The notes: a model not told the origin generated them from the letters alone. DNA of 64,000 nucleotides from an uncultured Paraglaciecola sp. (GCF_937123705.1 NZ_CAKZKO010000037.1:1-64000), one strand, 5' to 3'; positions 44,977-55,300 are shown, counted from the first letter of the stretch. Program-made: numbers and translations.

Positions 44977-47637
44977 ATGGCTCTCAGTGGTTCAAACATT
45001 CCGTTAATAGAGGTTATTTCATTGTCCTTACAAAGTCTTCTTAACCAAATAAAACGGATCACCAGTACTAACAATATTGGCGCCTACAAAACGATAGTGG
45101 CGAACAGCTACGAATGGTTAGATAGTGAATTCGGCACCGAAGAAGTCACTGAATTGGTACTGAGTAGAGCCACCTTTGTGGATGCTTTGCTTCGGCATAT
45201 TTGGCAACTATTAAGTTTGCATCAAGAGCCGAATTTAGCACTTGTAGCAGTAGGAGGCTATGGACGAGGACAACTCCAACCTCACTCAGATATTGACTTA
45301 TTGCTACTTAGTAAAAAACCTCTCACCAAAAAACAACAAGAGCCCATTAGCCAATTTATTACCTTATTGTGGGATATAGGTCTGGATGTAGGCCAGTCAG
45401 TACGTACTGTCAAAGAAACCTTTCAATTGGCGAAGCAAGACGTCACTATTGCCACAAACTTAGTAGAAGCACGATTACTAGACGGTTGTCAGGCGACCTT
45501 CGATGAACTGCAAGATAAACTTAGTTCAAGGGGATACTGGAGCAGTAAAGACTTTTTCCTCGCCAAGTACCAAGAGCAAATTCAACGTCATCGTAAGTTC
45601 AAAGATACTTCCTATAACCTAGAACCCAACGTCAAAGAAAGCCCAGGTTGCTTGCGAGATATTCAATCTATTGGGTGGGTAGCAAAAAAGCACTTTAATA
45701 CCGCAGACGGCATAGATTTACTGGAGCATGGATACTTCAATCAACAGGAATTTAACGAGTTGATTGAATGTCGAGAGAAACTTTGGGGGATAAGGTTTGC
45801 ATTGCATTTAGTCGCTGGTCGCAGTGAAAATCGTTTGCTATTTGACTATCAGCCCGATGTGGCTGCGCGACTTGGTTATGGCGATGATGGTAAAGCTTCT
45901 GTAGAAAAAATGATGAAATTTTTCTTCAGAACAGTGCGACGCATTAGCGAACTCAACAAAATGTTATTGCAGCGCTTTAGTCAAGACATACTAAGTTTAA
46001 AGGTCAAACAACAGCTACAAATTAATCAAGACTTTGAGTTACTCGATGGGTTTCTAGCACCTACAAATGATCATGTATTTAATTCTCCCGAGGCTATTTT
46101 ACGATTTTTATTGTTAATTGCAGACACCCCCGAAGTAATAGATCTACACTCAAGTTGTTTACGTCAACTACGTGTTGCTAGACGAGCGTTCCGCAAGCAA
46201 TACTATGTTGAGCGAGAGGAATGTCGAACGCTATTTATTCAGCTCACACAGCACAGTAACTTCTTTGCATTAAGCTGGGATATTATGCATAAACACGGAA
46301 TCTTGCAGGCTTACATTCCCCAATGGGATCATATAGTTGGCATGATGCAGTTTGATCTATTCCATGCCTATACCGTCGACGAACACACTCACCGACTGGT
46401 TAAAAATCTTCATCAGTATTCGCAGCCAGATAACAAAAAATTTCCTCGTAGTGGAAACATAGTCAAGAATCTTGATAAACCTGAACTACTATTTATCGCG
46501 GCTATATATCACGACATAGGCAAAGGCCGTAAAGGCGATCACTCAAAACTAGGTGCTGTTGATGTTGAAGAGTTTTGCCATCGGCACGGGATCAACGCCA
46601 TAGATACAGAGTTGATTAGATGGCTGGTTGAAAGTCACTTGCTTATGTCGGTCGTTGCACAAAGACGAGACATTTATGATCCAATGGTTATCAATGAATT
46701 TGCTCAAGCAGTACGTACCCATAATAATCTAAACCATTTGTATGTTTTAACGCTCGCTGATATCAGGGCAACAAATGACAACCTGTGGAACGACTGGAAA
46801 GCCACTTTACTCAGAGAGTTATATTTATTAACTCAAAAAGCCTTAGATAATGGCCTAGAATGCAAAGTTGCCTTGCAAGACCGAGTAAGCGAGCACCAAG
46901 ACAAAGCCATGGCCTTCTTAGTTGAAAATGGTATGAACCAAACTCAAGTGTCACAGTTTTGGAAGCGTTTAACGGATGATTATTTTGCTAGATTCAAACC
47001 AAAACAAATTGCCTGGCATGCTAATTTGATTTTGGCTGCGCATCCCATGACGGATGATTTTTTACTAGTAGGGACTAGCGCTGATACGTCTAGAGCAGGT
47101 GCTGAACTGATAGTATATGGCAAAGACCAAAATATGATGTTTGCCCAAATCGCATCAGTGCTCGATAGCAGAAATTGTTCAATTCATGACGCCCAAATCA
47201 TGCGAACCCATGATGACTATATGTTTGAAAGCTTTATTATTTTGGAACCTAACGGCGATAGGATCACCTCAGAATCCCGCTTAAACAGTTTACGCGAGGC
47301 CGTTGAAACTCAGCTAAATAAGCCCGGCGAAAAACACGTCAACAGGCGTAAAATGTCTAGGCAAATGAAGCAATTGGATGTAAAAACTAAGGTAAGATTT
47401 TATCCCACCCAAACCAATGTTACCTTGGTTGAACTTGAAGCTTTAGACGCCCCAGGGTTACTGGCGAATATCAGTGAGCAATTTATCGCTCTTAATTTTA
47501 AATTGCACCAAGCTAAAATATCTACTATTGGGGAGCGAGCGGAAGATTTATTTATTATAAACAACAAATTTGATCAGCCCCTTACCCAAGCCGAACAAGT
47601 GCAATTAAAGAAACTATTAAGCGAAGCGCTAGATTAG
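44977..47637 (+). CDS. glnD: Bifunctional uridylyltransferase/uridylyl-removing enzyme GlnD
   Basis: Senses glutamine and uridylylates or de-uridylylates PII (GlnB/GlnK), setting glutamine synthetase activity. The 886-aa product has the nucleotidyltransferase site GGYGRGQLQPHSDIDLLL (about 93-110; D105, D107), an HD phosphohydrolase domain (VDEHTHRLV; YHDIGKGRKGDHS at about 511-523), and two C-terminal ACT domains (about 711-790 and 815-886). E. coli GlnD is 890 aa. A TTG at 45022, with GAGG 8 bp upstream, may be the true start (871 aa); the ATG at 44977 has a poor ribosome-binding site. Confidence 0.96.
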   Translation: MALSGSNIPLIEVISLSLQSLLNQIKRITSTNNIGAYKTIVANSYEWLDSEFGTEEVTELVLSRATFVDALLRHIWQLLSLHQEPNLALVAVGGYGRGQLQPHSDIDLLLLSKKPLTKKQQEPISQFITLLWDIGLDVGQSVRTVKETFQLAKQDVTIATNLVEARLLDGCQATFDELQDKLSSRGYWSSKDFFLAKYQEQIQRHRKFKDTSYNLEPNVKESPGCLRDIQSIGWVAKKHFNTADGIDLLEHGYFNQQEFNELIECREKLWGIRFALHLVAGRSENRLLFDYQPDVAARLGYGDDGKASVEKMMKFFFRTVRRISELNKMLLQRFSQDILSLKVKQQLQINQDFELLDGFLAPTNDHVFNSPEAILRFLLLIADTPEVIDLHSSCLRQLRVARRAFRKQYYVEREECRTLFIQLTQHSNFFALSWDIMHKHGILQAYIPQWDHIVGMMQFDLFHAYTVDEHTHRLVKNLHQYSQPDNKKFPRSGNIVKNLDKPELLFIAAIYHDIGKGRKGDHSKLGAVDVEEFCHRHGINAIDTELIRWLVESHLLMSVVAQRRDIYDPMVINEFAQAVRTHNNLNHLYVLTLADIRATNDNLWNDWKATLLRELYLLTQKALDNGLECKVALQDRVSEHQDKAMAFLVENGMNQTQVSQFWKRLTDDYFARFKPKQIAWHANLILAAHPMTDDFLLVGTSADTSRAGAELIVYGKDQNMMFAQIASVLDSRNCSIHDAQIMRTHDDYMFESFIILEPNGDRITSESRLNSLREAVETQLNKPGEKHVNRRKMSRQMKQLDVKTKVRFYPTQTNVTLVELEALDAPGLLANISEQFIALNFKLHQAKISTIGERAEDLFIINNKFDQPLTQAEQVQLKKLLSEALD

Positions 47638-47730
47638 GGAAATAGACTCTATTCGATACAGCCACAAAAACGATGGCTCCCCCGGATTAAAACACTTCGG
47701 GGGTAACCACTAGAAAGATGTGGGAATACA

Positions 47731-48030
47731 CTAAACCTTTTTAGCCTTCTTCGCTTCAATATCCACAACATCCGCTTTTTCTTCCGTTAAGAGACTATCC
47801 GCAGTAACACCCTTCAATAATTTAGCTAACGAGTCCTTATTTTTGGACAGCATAATCGACAACTCTTCCAACACAGACACATCAAGTTTAAAGCCCTTAC
47901 CTTCAATGTATTCGCTAAGGTTATCCGCTACATCGAGCATTTTATCGTATTGATCAGCTGCTTTTTTATCTGCACTCACAAACTTTTCCACCCCTTTATG
48001 TTCAACTACATAACGTGTAATGACGGCCAT
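47731..48030 (-). CDS. yebG: SOS-induced protein YebG
   Basis: Small DNA-damage-inducible protein; molecular role not established. The 99-aa product matches the YebG family: MAVITRYVVEHKGVEKF at the start and KKAADQYDKMLDVADNL. An exact CTGT-N8-ACAG LexA operator lies 48-63 bp upstream of the ATG, which fits the known LexA control of yebG in E. coli. Transcribed alone. Confidence 0.92.
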   Translation of the reverse strand: MAVITRYVVEHKGVEKFVSADKKAADQYDKMLDVADNLSEYIEGKGFKLDVSVLEELSIMLSKNKDSLAKLLKGVTADSLLTEEKADVVDIEAKKAKKV

Positions 48031-48076
48031 AATTTACTCTCTTGTGTTTAACCTTAAGCGTTAGATTAACACAAAC

Positions 48077-48094
48077 ACTGTATGTAAAAACAGT
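48077..48094 (-). promoter_or_regulatory. LexA box upstream of yebG
   Basis: CTGT (48078-48081), 8 bp ATGTAAAA, ACAG (48090-48093) with flanking A and T: an exact match to the gammaproteobacterial LexA half-sites and spacing. A wider near-symmetry AACACAA (48068-48074) / TTGTGTT (48099-48105) frames it. Confidence 0.9.
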
Positions 48095-48147
48095 TAAATT
48101 GTGTTTTGTAATAAAAAGCTTTTACCATTCTAGGTAAGTATTGGTTG

Positions 48148-48165
48148 TAATACCAATTCATCCTA
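48148..48165 (+). repeat. Dispersed 18-bp repeat, copy 1
   Basis: TAATACCAATTCATCCTA, identical to 56319-56336. It lies in the yebG-fdx spacer, next to the isc operon terminator. AT-rich palindrome-containing short repeats of this kind are scattered in Alteromonadales genomes as I recall. Confidence 0.6.
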
Positions 48166-48184
48166 ATAATTGCTATTAGACATG

Positions 48185-48211
48185 AAAAAACCAGCACTTG
48201 GCTGGTTTTTT
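48185..48211 (-). terminator. Terminator of the isc operon
   Basis: AAAAAACCAGC (48185-48195), loop ACTTG, GCTGGTTTTTT (48201-48211): an 11-bp stem with A and T tracts on both sides, so it works in both directions. It is 29 bp past the fdx stop and closes the isc operon. Confidence 0.9.
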
Positions 48212-48239
48212 AAAACAAAACACTACGGGTAATTCAGCG

Positions 48240-48578
48240 CTAGTGCCCTTCACTCACCATATTCACAGTGTATTTAGGGATTTCTACCACTAGGTCTTCA
48301 TCTTTAATTATCGCTTGGCAGCCAAGGCGGGACTCTGGCTCTAGGCCCCATGCTTTGTCGAGCATATCTTCTTCTAGCTCATCACCTTCTTCTAACGAAT
48401 CAAAGCCTTCGCGTACAATAATATGGCAAGTGGTGCAGGCGCATACCTTTTCACAGGCATGTTCGATACCGATGCCGTTTTTTAATGCAAGGTTTAGCAC
48501 TGAAGTGCCTTTTTCACCTTCTAATACTGCACCATCTGGGCATAACTCTTCGTGGGGTAAAAAAATGACTTGTGGCAT
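48240..48578 (-). CDS. fdx: Isc-type [2Fe-2S] ferredoxin
   Basis: Adrenodoxin-type ferredoxin that supplies electrons for Fe-S cluster assembly on IscU. The 112-aa product has cluster ligands in CEKVCACTTC (C-x5-C-x2-C) and the fourth Cys in RLGCQA. Length matches E. coli (111). 34 bp after hscA and last in the operon; no iscX gene follows before the terminator. Confidence 0.97.
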   Translation of the reverse strand: MPQVIFLPHEELCPDGAVLEGEKGTSVLNLALKNGIGIEHACEKVCACTTCHIIVREGFDSLEEGDELEEDMLDKAWGLEPESRLGCQAIIKDEDLVVEIPKYTVNMVSEGH

Positions 48579-48612
48579 AGTGAGATCCTAATATTCAGTA
48601 AAATTATTTAAT

Positions 48613-50475
48613 TTATATTTTGTCGACTGATTGACCAGAAAACGCGCTTTTGATTGATTGATCCATGCGTTTTTGGGCAAACACTTCACTTAACTTATCA
48701 ACCTGTTTGATGGCGTCTTTAATGGCATCTTTGTCGGTGCCTTTAGCTAAAGACTCTAGTTGTGTCAATCCAGCTTCAATGATTTGTATTTCTTGTAAAC
48801 TCAGTAACGCTGCACCGTCTGCTTGCAAGGCTGCGGTTAAGTTTTCTTGCACTCTGGCGGCTTCAACTTGTTGCTCTTTGAGCATACGCGATTGCATGTC
48901 TTGCTGGGCATTGTCCATCGAGGCTTTGAGCATTTCGGCAATTTGGTTATCTTCTAATCCATAAGAAGGCTTTACTTGAATTTCGGCTTGCACTCCTGTG
49001 GATTTTTCCATAGCCGTTACGTTTAGCAAACCATCGGCATCTACCTGAAAAGTCACGCGTATATGCGCCGCACCTGCCGCCATGGGTGGAATACCTTTTA
49101 GGGTAAACTTGGCCAGGGAACGACAATCTTTAACCAACTCACGCTCGCCTTGCACCACATGCACCATCATCGCGGTTTGCCCGTCTTTGAAGGTGGTAAA
49201 TTCTTGGGCTTTTGCCGCGGGAATAGTGGTGTTACGATTAATCACTTTTTCAGTCAGGCCGCCCATGGTTTCTATGCCTAAGGATAGAGGTAATACGTCT
49301 AGTAACAACATATCGCTATCGGGTTTATTGCCTACTAAAATATCCGCTTGAATAGCCGCACCAAGGGATACCACTTTATCTGGGTCGATTGAGGTTAATG
49401 GGGTGCGTCCAAAAAACTCACCTACTTGCTGGCAAACCAAAGGCACGCGAGTGGAACCCCCTACCATTACCACTTCGATAACCTGTTGTTTTTCAAGTTC
49501 AGCGTCTTTTATCGCCCTGCGGCAGGCTCTTAATGTGGTTTTAACCAAAGGGGCAATCAAAGTTTCAAAGACATCGATACTTAGCATCACCTCATGGGAT
49601 TTGCTGGTATCGTCCTCAAATTGCACACTGTGCACTGAATCACTACTTAAAGATTCTTTAGCTTGTTTGGCTTTGTCGAGTAACTCGCGGTGTAGGCTTT
49701 TTGATAGTTGCCCGGTAAGTCCAGATTGCTCACGAATATACTCGACTAACAAAGCGTCAAAATCATCCCCGCCTAGGGCTGAATCGCCGCCCGTTGCCAG
49801 CACTTCAAATACCCCTTTGCTTAGGCGCAAAATCGAAATATCAAAAGTGCCGCCACCTAAGTCATACACGGCAATAATGCCTTCCTGACCTGAGTCCAAA
49901 CCATAGGCCACCGCCGCCGCTGTGGGTTCGTTAAGTAAGCGTAAAATCTTTAATCCCGCTAATGCTGCTGCATCTTTTGTACCTTGACGCTGTGCATCAT
50001 CAAAATAGGCTGGAACAGTCACTACTGCCCCTTGTAATTCATCACCTAATGTTTGTTCGGCGCGCACTTTAAGTTGCTTTAATATATGCGCTGAAACTTG
50101 TACCGGATTCACCTCGCCAGATGCTACTTGCATCACGGGTGATGCAGAGTCAGTGAAGTCATAAGGAAGATTTGGATATGCAGTCTGAATATCTTGCACC
50201 GAACGCCCTAAAAATCGCTTAACAGACACAATAGTGTTGATAGGATCGCTACTCGCCTGTTGTTTTGCTGCTTGACCTACTACATGTGAATCTGGCAAAT
50301 ACCTCACCACAGAAGGCAATAAATGTTCACCTTGGGCATCGGGTAAAGTCAAGGCTTCGCCACTTCTTACCGATGCCACTAGCGAGTTAGTGGTACCTAA
50401 GTCGATACCTACAGCCAATTTACGTTGATGAGGCGCCGCGCTTTGGCCCGGTTCGGATATTTGCAATAATGCCAT
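48613..50475 (-). CDS. hscA: Fe-S cluster assembly chaperone HscA
   Basis: Specialised Hsp70 that binds the LPPVK motif of IscU and drives cluster transfer. The 620-aa product has ATPase-domain motifs [28 protein letters not shown] and [10 protein letters not shown], then the substrate-binding domain (about 390-620). E. coli HscA is 616 aa. 37 bp after hscB, its J-protein partner. Confidence 0.98.
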   Translation of the reverse strand: MALLQISEPGQSAAPHQRKLAVGIDLGTTNSLVASVRSGEALTLPDAQGEHLLPSVVRYLPDSHVVGQAAKQQASSDPINTIVSVKRFLGRSVQDIQTAYPNLPYDFTDSASPVMQVASGEVNPVQVSAHILKQLKVRAEQTLGDELQGAVVTVPAYFDDAQRQGTKDAAALAGLKILRLLNEPTAAAVAYGLDSGQEGIIAVYDLGGGTFDISILRLSKGVFEVLATGGDSALGGDDFDALLVEYIREQSGLTGQLSKSLHRELLDKAKQAKESLSSDSVHSVQFEDDTSKSHEVMLSIDVFETLIAPLVKTTLRACRRAIKDAELEKQQVIEVVMVGGSTRVPLVCQQVGEFFGRTPLTSIDPDKVVSLGAAIQADILVGNKPDSDMLLLDVLPLSLGIETMGGLTEKVINRNTTIPAAKAQEFTTFKDGQTAMMVHVVQGERELVKDCRSLAKFTLKGIPPMAAGAAHIRVTFQVDADGLLNVTAMEKSTGVQAEIQVKPSYGLEDNQIAEMLKASMDNAQQDMQSRMLKEQQVEAARVQENLTAALQADGAALLSLQEIQIIEAGLTQLESLAKGTDKDAIKDAIKQVDKLSEVFAQKRMDQSIKSAFSGQSVDKI

Positions 50476-50512
50476 GGTCTAGTTCGTTTCTTTTAAGTTG
50501 CAGTGAGTGGGA

Positions 50513-51040
50513 TTAGAAATCACTTAATTGTTCTTCTTTTTGCTCAATTTCAGATATCATTTTATATAAAAACTTAAGCTGACGGATCATATCGGCGGCT
50601 TGTTTTTCAGCATCCGAGTCTGCCATTTCGAGTAAGCTTCTAAGGGCTGATAAATCGGTTTTAATGGTTTGTTTAATGTCGTCTTCTAAAGATCCTAAGG
50701 CACTTAGTGGGTCGGCTTGCTCGGTGACTTCTTCGAGTTCTTCACGCCATTGCATTTGTTGCATCAAAAAGGCGGTATCTTTAATGGTTTGTTGTTCGTG
50801 TTGTAATTCAACTCCCCGCAAACTCAATAAATATTCAGCTCTGGATAAAGGCGACTTGAGAGTGATATAAGCATCGTTGACTTGGGTGTTTTTTTGCATC
50901 GCCAGCAGCTTTTGTTGCTCGCTGCCACTGGCAAATTTGTCTGGGTGCGTTAGGCGCTGTAATTGCTGATATGTGTGCGGCAACACAGATAAATCGACGT
51001 CGAATGACACGGGAATATTAAATAGTTCGAAATAATTCAT
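50513..51040 (-). CDS. hscB: Fe-S assembly co-chaperone HscB
   Basis: J-domain protein that delivers IscU to HscA. The 175-aa product has an N-terminal J domain with the HPD signature in LTHPDKFASGSEQQKL (about 32-47) and a C-terminal helical bundle that binds IscU (about 85-175). Length near E. coli (171). Between iscA and hscA. Confidence 0.97.
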   Translation of the reverse strand: MNYFELFNIPVSFDVDLSVLPHTYQQLQRLTHPDKFASGSEQQKLLAMQKNTQVNDAYITLKSPLSRAEYLLSLRGVELQHEQQTIKDTAFLMQQMQWREELEEVTEQADPLSALGSLEDDIKQTIKTDLSALRSLLEMADSDAEKQAADMIRQLKFLYKMISEIEQKEEQLSDF

Positions 51041-51097
51041 CAGGTTTTACAAAGCTTACTGAAAAATATGGGTGGTATAGTTTAACAAAAGTTAACT

Positions 51098-51421
51098 TTA
51101 TACGTTGAAACTTTCGCCACAACCACACTCACCGTTGGCATTAGGATTGGTAAATTCAAAGCCTTCATTTAGACCGTCTTTAACGAAATCCAAATGAGTA
51201 CCATCTAAATACACCAAACTTTTACCGTCGATAATGATTTTTACACCTTTGTCTTCGAATAACTGATCGTCAGCATTCACATCATCAACAAACTCAAGCA
51301 CATAGGCGAGTCCCGAGCAGCCAGTGGTTTTAACACCTAAACGCAACCCTAAGCCTGATCCTCTATTTTCGAGAAAGGTTTTAGCGCGTAATGCTGCGGT
51401 GTCAGATACGGTAATAGCCAC
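51098..51421 (-). CDS. iscA: Iron-sulfur cluster assembly protein IscA
   Basis: A-type carrier that passes Fe-S clusters to targets. The 107-aa product has the three conserved cysteines in [17 protein letters not shown] and [14 protein letters not shown]. Length equals E. coli (107). 26 bp after iscU, 57 bp before hscB. Confidence 0.97.
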   Translation of the reverse strand: MAITVSDTAALRAKTFLENRGSGLGLRLGVKTTGCSGLAYVLEFVDDVNADDQLFEDKGVKIIIDGKSLVYLDGTHLDFVKDGLNEGFEFTNPNANGECGCGESFNV

Positions 51422-51447
51422 TGGTTACTCCTACTTCAAATATTAAT

Positions 51448-51828
51448 TTAAGCTTGACGGCTTTTATAATCATCCACTGCGGCTTTAATGGCGTCTTCAG
51501 CCAAAATAGAGCAGTGAATTTTAACCGGTGGTAAAGCCAACTCTTCGGCGATATCCATATTGCTGATAGCCGTCGCTTCATCAATAGATTTGCCTTTTAC
51601 CCATTCTGTTACCAATGAGCTTGAAGCAATAGCAGAGCCACAACCATAAGTTTTAAACTTTGCGTCTTCGATTATGCCGTTGTCGTCTATTTTTAGTTGC
51701 AACTTCATCACGTCACCACAAGCGGGTGCGCCAACCATACCTGTTGCAATACTAGGGTCGTTTTTATCAAACCCACCTACATTACGTGGGTTTTCGTAGT
51801 GGTCGATTACTTTTTCGCTATAAGCCAT
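51448..51828 (-). CDS. iscU: Iron-sulfur cluster scaffold IscU
   Basis: Scaffold on which IscS-derived sulfur and iron form the [2Fe-2S] cluster. The 126-aa product has the ligand residues Asp/Cys in GAPACGDVMKLQL (C37 region), Cys in YGCGSAIASSS (C63 region), the LPPVKIHCS HscA-binding motif with C106 region. Length near E. coli (128). Between iscS and iscA. Confidence 0.98.
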   Translation of the reverse strand: MAYSEKVIDHYENPRNVGGFDKNDPSIATGMVGAPACGDVMKLQLKIDDNGIIEDAKFKTYGCGSAIASSSLVTEWVKGKSIDEATAISNMDIAEELALPPVKIHCSILAEDAIKAAVDDYKSRQA

Positions 51829-51896
51829 GATCTTTTACCTTTAGGTTATGTGTCGCCGTTATTATTTCGGCAACACATTTTTATTTAACTAGTGTT

Positions 51897-53120
51897 TTAG
51901 TGGTGAGCCCACTCTACTGTGCTTAAATCTATGCCTTCTTTGTACATATCCCAAAGTGGCGACATATCACGCAGTTTTTCAATGGCGTTACGGATAACGC
52001 CAATGACATAATCAATTTCTGCTTCTGTGGTAAAGCGCCCCATAGTAAAACGAATTGAGCTATGAGCTAGTTCGTCGTTCAAGCCTAAAGCACGCAATAC
52101 ATAAGAAGGTTCAAGACTGGCAGAAGTACAGGCAGAACCCGAGGATACCGCCATGTCTTTTAACGCCATAATCAAAGACTCACCTTCAACATAAGCAAAA
52201 CTTACATTGAGATTACCGGCTATGCGGCTGTCCATATCACCGTTTAAATACACGGCTTCCATATCTTTAATGCCGTCCCACAGTTTGTTTCTAAGCATCA
52301 TTAAGCGTTCGTTTTCGGCGGCCATTTCTTGTTTGGCTATCCGGAATGCTTCGCCCATACCTACAATTTGGTGGGTCGCCATAGTGCCAGAACGCATGCC
52401 ACGTTCGTGTCCACCGCCATGCATTTGTGCTTCTAGGCGAATACGAGGTTTACGACGTACATACAAGGCACCTATGCCTTTAGGGCCATAGGTTTTATGA
52501 GCCGAAAACGACATCAAATCGACTTTCAGGCTTTGTAAATCGATAGGTACCTTACCGGTACTTTGGGCGGCATCTACATGGAACAAAATTTTACGTTCGC
52601 GGCAAATTTCACCAATAGCGGCAATATCTTGAATGACACCAATCTCGTTATTCACATGCATGATGCTGACTAAAATTGTGTCAGGACGAATAGCGGCAAC
52701 AAGCTTATCTAAATCAAGTAAACCATTCGACTCTGGATCGAGATAGGTGACTTCAAAGCCTTCACGCTCAAGCTGGCGCATAGTATCTAGTACCGCTTTA
52801 TGCTCTGTTTTTAAGGTAATAAGGTGCTTGCCTTTTTTACCATAAAAATTAGCCGCGCCTTTAATGGCAAGGTTATCAGATTCGGTTGCACCAGAGGTAA
52901 ACACAATTTCTCTTGGGTCGGCATTAATCAAATCGGCAATTTGATTACGAGCAATATCCACTGCTTCTTCTGCTACCCAACCAAATTTATGTGAACGAGA
53001 TGCCGGATTACCGAATACCCCTTCTGTGGTTAAGCAGTCGGCCATTTTGGCGGCGACACGAGGATCTACTGGTGTAGTTGCTGAATAATCCAGATAGATC
53101 GGAAGCTGTAATTCGCTCAT
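51897..53120 (-). CDS. iscS: Cysteine desulfurase IscS
   Basis: PLP enzyme that mobilises sulfur from cysteine for Fe-S clusters and tRNA thiolation. The 407-aa product has the PLP Lys in [16 protein letters not shown] (about 203-218), the catalytic Cys in [16 protein letters not shown] (about 327-342), and the C-terminal IscU-contact tail ending in VEWAHH. E. coli IscS is 404 aa. 12 bp after iscR. Confidence 0.98.
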   Translation of the reverse strand: MSELQLPIYLDYSATTPVDPRVAAKMADCLTTEGVFGNPASRSHKFGWVAEEAVDIARNQIADLINADPREIVFTSGATESDNLAIKGAANFYGKKGKHLITLKTEHKAVLDTMRQLEREGFEVTYLDPESNGLLDLDKLVAAIRPDTILVSIMHVNNEIGVIQDIAAIGEICRERKILFHVDAAQSTGKVPIDLQSLKVDLMSFSAHKTYGPKGIGALYVRRKPRIRLEAQMHGGGHERGMRSGTMATHQIVGMGEAFRIAKQEMAAENERLMMLRNKLWDGIKDMEAVYLNGDMDSRIAGNLNVSFAYVEGESLIMALKDMAVSSGSACTSASLEPSYVLRALGLNDELAHSSIRFTMGRFTTEAEIDYVIGVIRNAIEKLRDMSPLWDMYKEGIDLSTVEWAHH

Positions 53121-53132
53121 TTTTTACTCCGC

Positions 53133-53621
53133 TTATAACTGCAAACTGATAGCGATATCGTTTGCCGCTATGTGATTATGTTGTTTATGTTTATCTTGTC
53201 TTTCGGCCACTTGTTGCACATCCTGTTGCTGCATAAGCTCACCTAAAGTAATGCCATTTAAAAAGACACTAATTCTGTCACTTAACCCTTCCCATAAATT
53301 ATGAGTAAGGCAACGCTCACCACCTTGGCAACCGCCTTGACCTTGACACTTAGTGGCGTCAACGGATTCATTAACTGCTCGAATCACTTCACCGATAGAA
53401 ATCTCACCGGCTTTGCGCCCTAGTTTATATCCACCACCTGGGCCTCGAACACTTTCTACTAACTTTTCTCTGCGTAACCGCGAGAATAATTGTTCAAGGT
53501 AAGACAAAGAAATTTCTTGGCGTTCGGATATATCGGCTAAAGACACAGGTCCACGTTGCGAGTGTAACGACACATCCAACATAGCGGTCACTGCGTAACG
53601 ACCTTTAGAAGTCAATTTCAT
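53133..53621 (-). CDS. iscR: Fe-S cluster regulator IscR
   Basis: Rrf2-family repressor that senses [2Fe-2S] status and controls the isc operon. The frame extends to 53651, but ATG at 53621 ([16 protein letters not shown]) is the family start, giving 162 aa. Winged helix at about 1-75 ([15 protein letters not shown] recognition helix) and the cluster ligands in [16 protein letters not shown], spaced C-x5-C-x5-C-x2-H exactly as in E. coli. Two IscR-type sites lie upstream. Confidence 0.97.
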   Translation of the reverse strand: MKLTSKGRYAVTAMLDVSLHSQRGPVSLADISERQEISLSYLEQLFSRLRREKLVESVRGPGGGYKLGRKAGEISIGEVIRAVNESVDATKCQGQGGCQGGERCLTHNLWEGLSDRISVFLNGITLGELMQQQDVQQVAERQDKHKQHNHIAANDIAISLQL

Positions 53622-53659
53622 AGTAATTAATCCAACACCAAACTTAGGCAAATTTTCCC

Positions 53660-53684
53660 ATACCCGACTATTTTAGTCAAGTAT
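53660..53684 (-). promoter_or_regulatory. IscR type 1 binding site
   Basis: The minus strand reads ATACTTGACT, AAAAT, then AGTCGGGTAT: all 25 positions agree with the published type 1 consensus ATASYYGACT-RWWWY-AGTCRRSTAT as I know it. It lies 39 bp upstream of the iscR ATG, fit for autorepression by holo-IscR. TTGACT inside the site may be the -35. Confidence 0.88.
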
Positions 53685-53709
53685 TTAACCTAGTGTTTTA
53701 CTCAAGTAT
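53685..53709 (-). promoter_or_regulatory. Second, degenerate IscR type 1 site
   Basis: Directly abutting the first site and in the same 25-bp register: ATACTTGAGT, AAAAC, ACTAGGTTAA on the minus strand. The left half differs from consensus by one base; the right half is poorer. Two tandem sites also occur at the E. coli iscR promoter. Confidence 0.6.
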
Positions 53710-53721
53710 TAATGGTGCTTT

Positions 53722-54531
53722 TTAAATTTGAGGATCAAAGGTATCAGTGGCATTTTTAATGTCTTTAACTAGCTCATCATCTGCAAAATCTTCTAAGTCC
53801 AAAGTGGGGAGAGATTTACCGCACACATCGCCGCCCATTTTATTAATGGCTTGGCACATTTCTTCCACTTTGGTATCTACAAGATGCACATGATCCACCA
53901 TCACGCCTATAGCGTGGGCGATTGGATCTGGGTTATCTGTGGCCACAGCATAGGCATCAAAACCATATTTTTTAGCGATTTTTTCACGTTCGCCGTTAGT
54001 GGGTGCCGCAGGCTTGTTTTGCGAAGTAACAATACGCCCAGGAATACCAATTACCGTGGCATTTTCGGGTACATCACGTACCACCACAGAGTTAGAGCCA
54101 ATCTTGGCACCTTTGTGCATAGTAATGGGTCCTAACACTTTGGCGCCCGCCCCTACTACTACATCATCTGCCAAAGTGGGGTGACGTTTACCGGCATTCC
54201 AACTGGTACCGCCTAACGTCACACCGTGATACAAGGTCACATCATTGCCAATTTCTGCGGTTTCGCCAATCACCACGCCCATGCCGTGATCGATAAAAAA
54301 GCGGCGGCCTAGTTTTGCTCCAGGGTGAATTTCTATACCCGTGAGCCAACGAGAAAACGTGGATATAGAGCGCGCCAACCATTTCCAATTGGCGTTCCAT
54401 AATCTATGGCTCAACCTATGGCACCAAATAGCGTGTAAACCAGGATAATTAGTCAGTACTTCAAAGGTATTACGTGCGGCGGGGTCACGATGAAATACGC
54501 TTTGGATATCTTCTTTCATTCTGCTGAACAT
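53722..54531 (-). CDS. cysE: Serine O-acetyltransferase (CysE, short N-terminus type)
   Basis: Makes O-acetylserine for cysteine synthesis, supplying substrate for IscS next door. The 269-aa product begins [19 protein letters not shown] (short N-terminal helix domain, as in EpsC/NifP-type enzymes) and then a hexapeptide left-handed beta-helix with the catalytic region [18 protein letters not shown] and [21 protein letters not shown]-terminal extension (about 175-269) follows. Between trmJ and iscR on the same strand. Confidence 0.95.
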   Translation of the reverse strand: MFSRMKEDIQSVFHRDPAARNTFEVLTNYPGLHAIWCHRLSHRLWNANWKWLARSISTFSRWLTGIEIHPGAKLGRRFFIDHGMGVVIGETAEIGNDVTLYHGVTLGGTSWNAGKRHPTLADDVVVGAGAKVLGPITMHKGAKIGSNSVVVRDVPENATVIGIPGRIVTSQNKPAAPTNGEREKIAKKYGFDAYAVATDNPDPIAHAIGVMVDHVHLVDTKVEEMCQAINKMGGDVCGKSLPTLDLEDFADDELVKDIKNATDTFDPQI

Positions 54532-54559
54532 GATTTATCTCAAACTGAGGTTGTTTAGT

Positions 54560-55300
54560 TTATGACTGTTTATTTTTAATAACTTTTTCAATGGAGCCTA
54601 AAATACCCCGCAATATATTTAGCTCTGCGGCTTCAGGGCGCGCGCGATTAAATAAACGGCGTAATTTAGTCATTACCATACCGGGATGTTTAGCAATGAT
54701 GAAATTCGTTTTTAGAAGGGTTTGTTCCAAATGACGATAAAAACCTTCGAGATCTTCGGATAAAGGGTACTCAGTATCTTCAGGTTGGTTTTCTGGAAAC
54801 TGACCGCGAGTTAAGTTTAGATAGGCCATCCGCACTTCATAACATAAGGTTTGCACCGCAGCGGCAAGGTTTAAAGAGCTATAATCTGGATTGGCTGGAA
54901 TACATACATGAAAATGGCATTGCTGTAATTCATCATTGCTCAAGCCATTATTCTCGCGGCCAAATACCAAAGCAACAGGATAATTAGGCACTTCACTAAT
55001 CAACTTTTCACCGCATCCTCTGGGCTCTAACATTGGCCAAGATAAGGTACGGGAACGGGCGCTGGTGCCAATCACTAAACCACAATCTGCTACTGCTTCT
55101 GCCAGAGTACTCACGGTTTTGGCATTGGCTAATACATCCCCTGCCCCGGCTGCTAAGGCGCTGGATTTACCATCGGGTGCTGAAACCGGATCAACCAAAA
55201 CCAACTGGCTCAAGCCCATGGTTTTCATTGCTCTTGCGGCAGAGCCGATATTGCCTGTGTGAGAGGTATTAACCAATACAACGCGAATATTTTCTAACAT
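54560..55300 (-). CDS. trmJ: tRNA (cytidine/uridine-2'-O-)-methyltransferase TrmJ
   Basis: SPOUT methyltransferase for position 32 of several tRNAs. The 246-aa product has [20 protein letters not shown] at about 8-27, [16 protein letters not shown] and [17 protein letters not shown], the three SPOUT motifs that form the trefoil knot and SAM site. Length equals E. coli (246). 28 bp upstream of cysE. Confidence 0.96.
   Translation of the reverse strand: MLENIRVVLVNTSHTGNIGSAARAMKTMGLSQLVLVDPVSAPDGKSSALAAGAGDVLANAKTVSTLAEAVADCGLVIGTSARSRTLSWPMLEPRGCGEKLISEVPNYPVALVFGRENNGLSNDELQQCHFHVCIPANPDYSSLNLAAAVQTLCYEVRMAYLNLTRGQFPENQPEDTEYPLSEDLEGFYRHLEQTLLKTNFIIAKHPGMVMTKLRRLFNRARPEAAELNILRGILGSIEKVIKNKQS

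Noticed and set aside
47679..47703. CCCCCG/CGGGGG stem after glnD as a terminator
   Set aside because: Only 6 bp of stem, a 13-nt loop and no T-tract on either strand.
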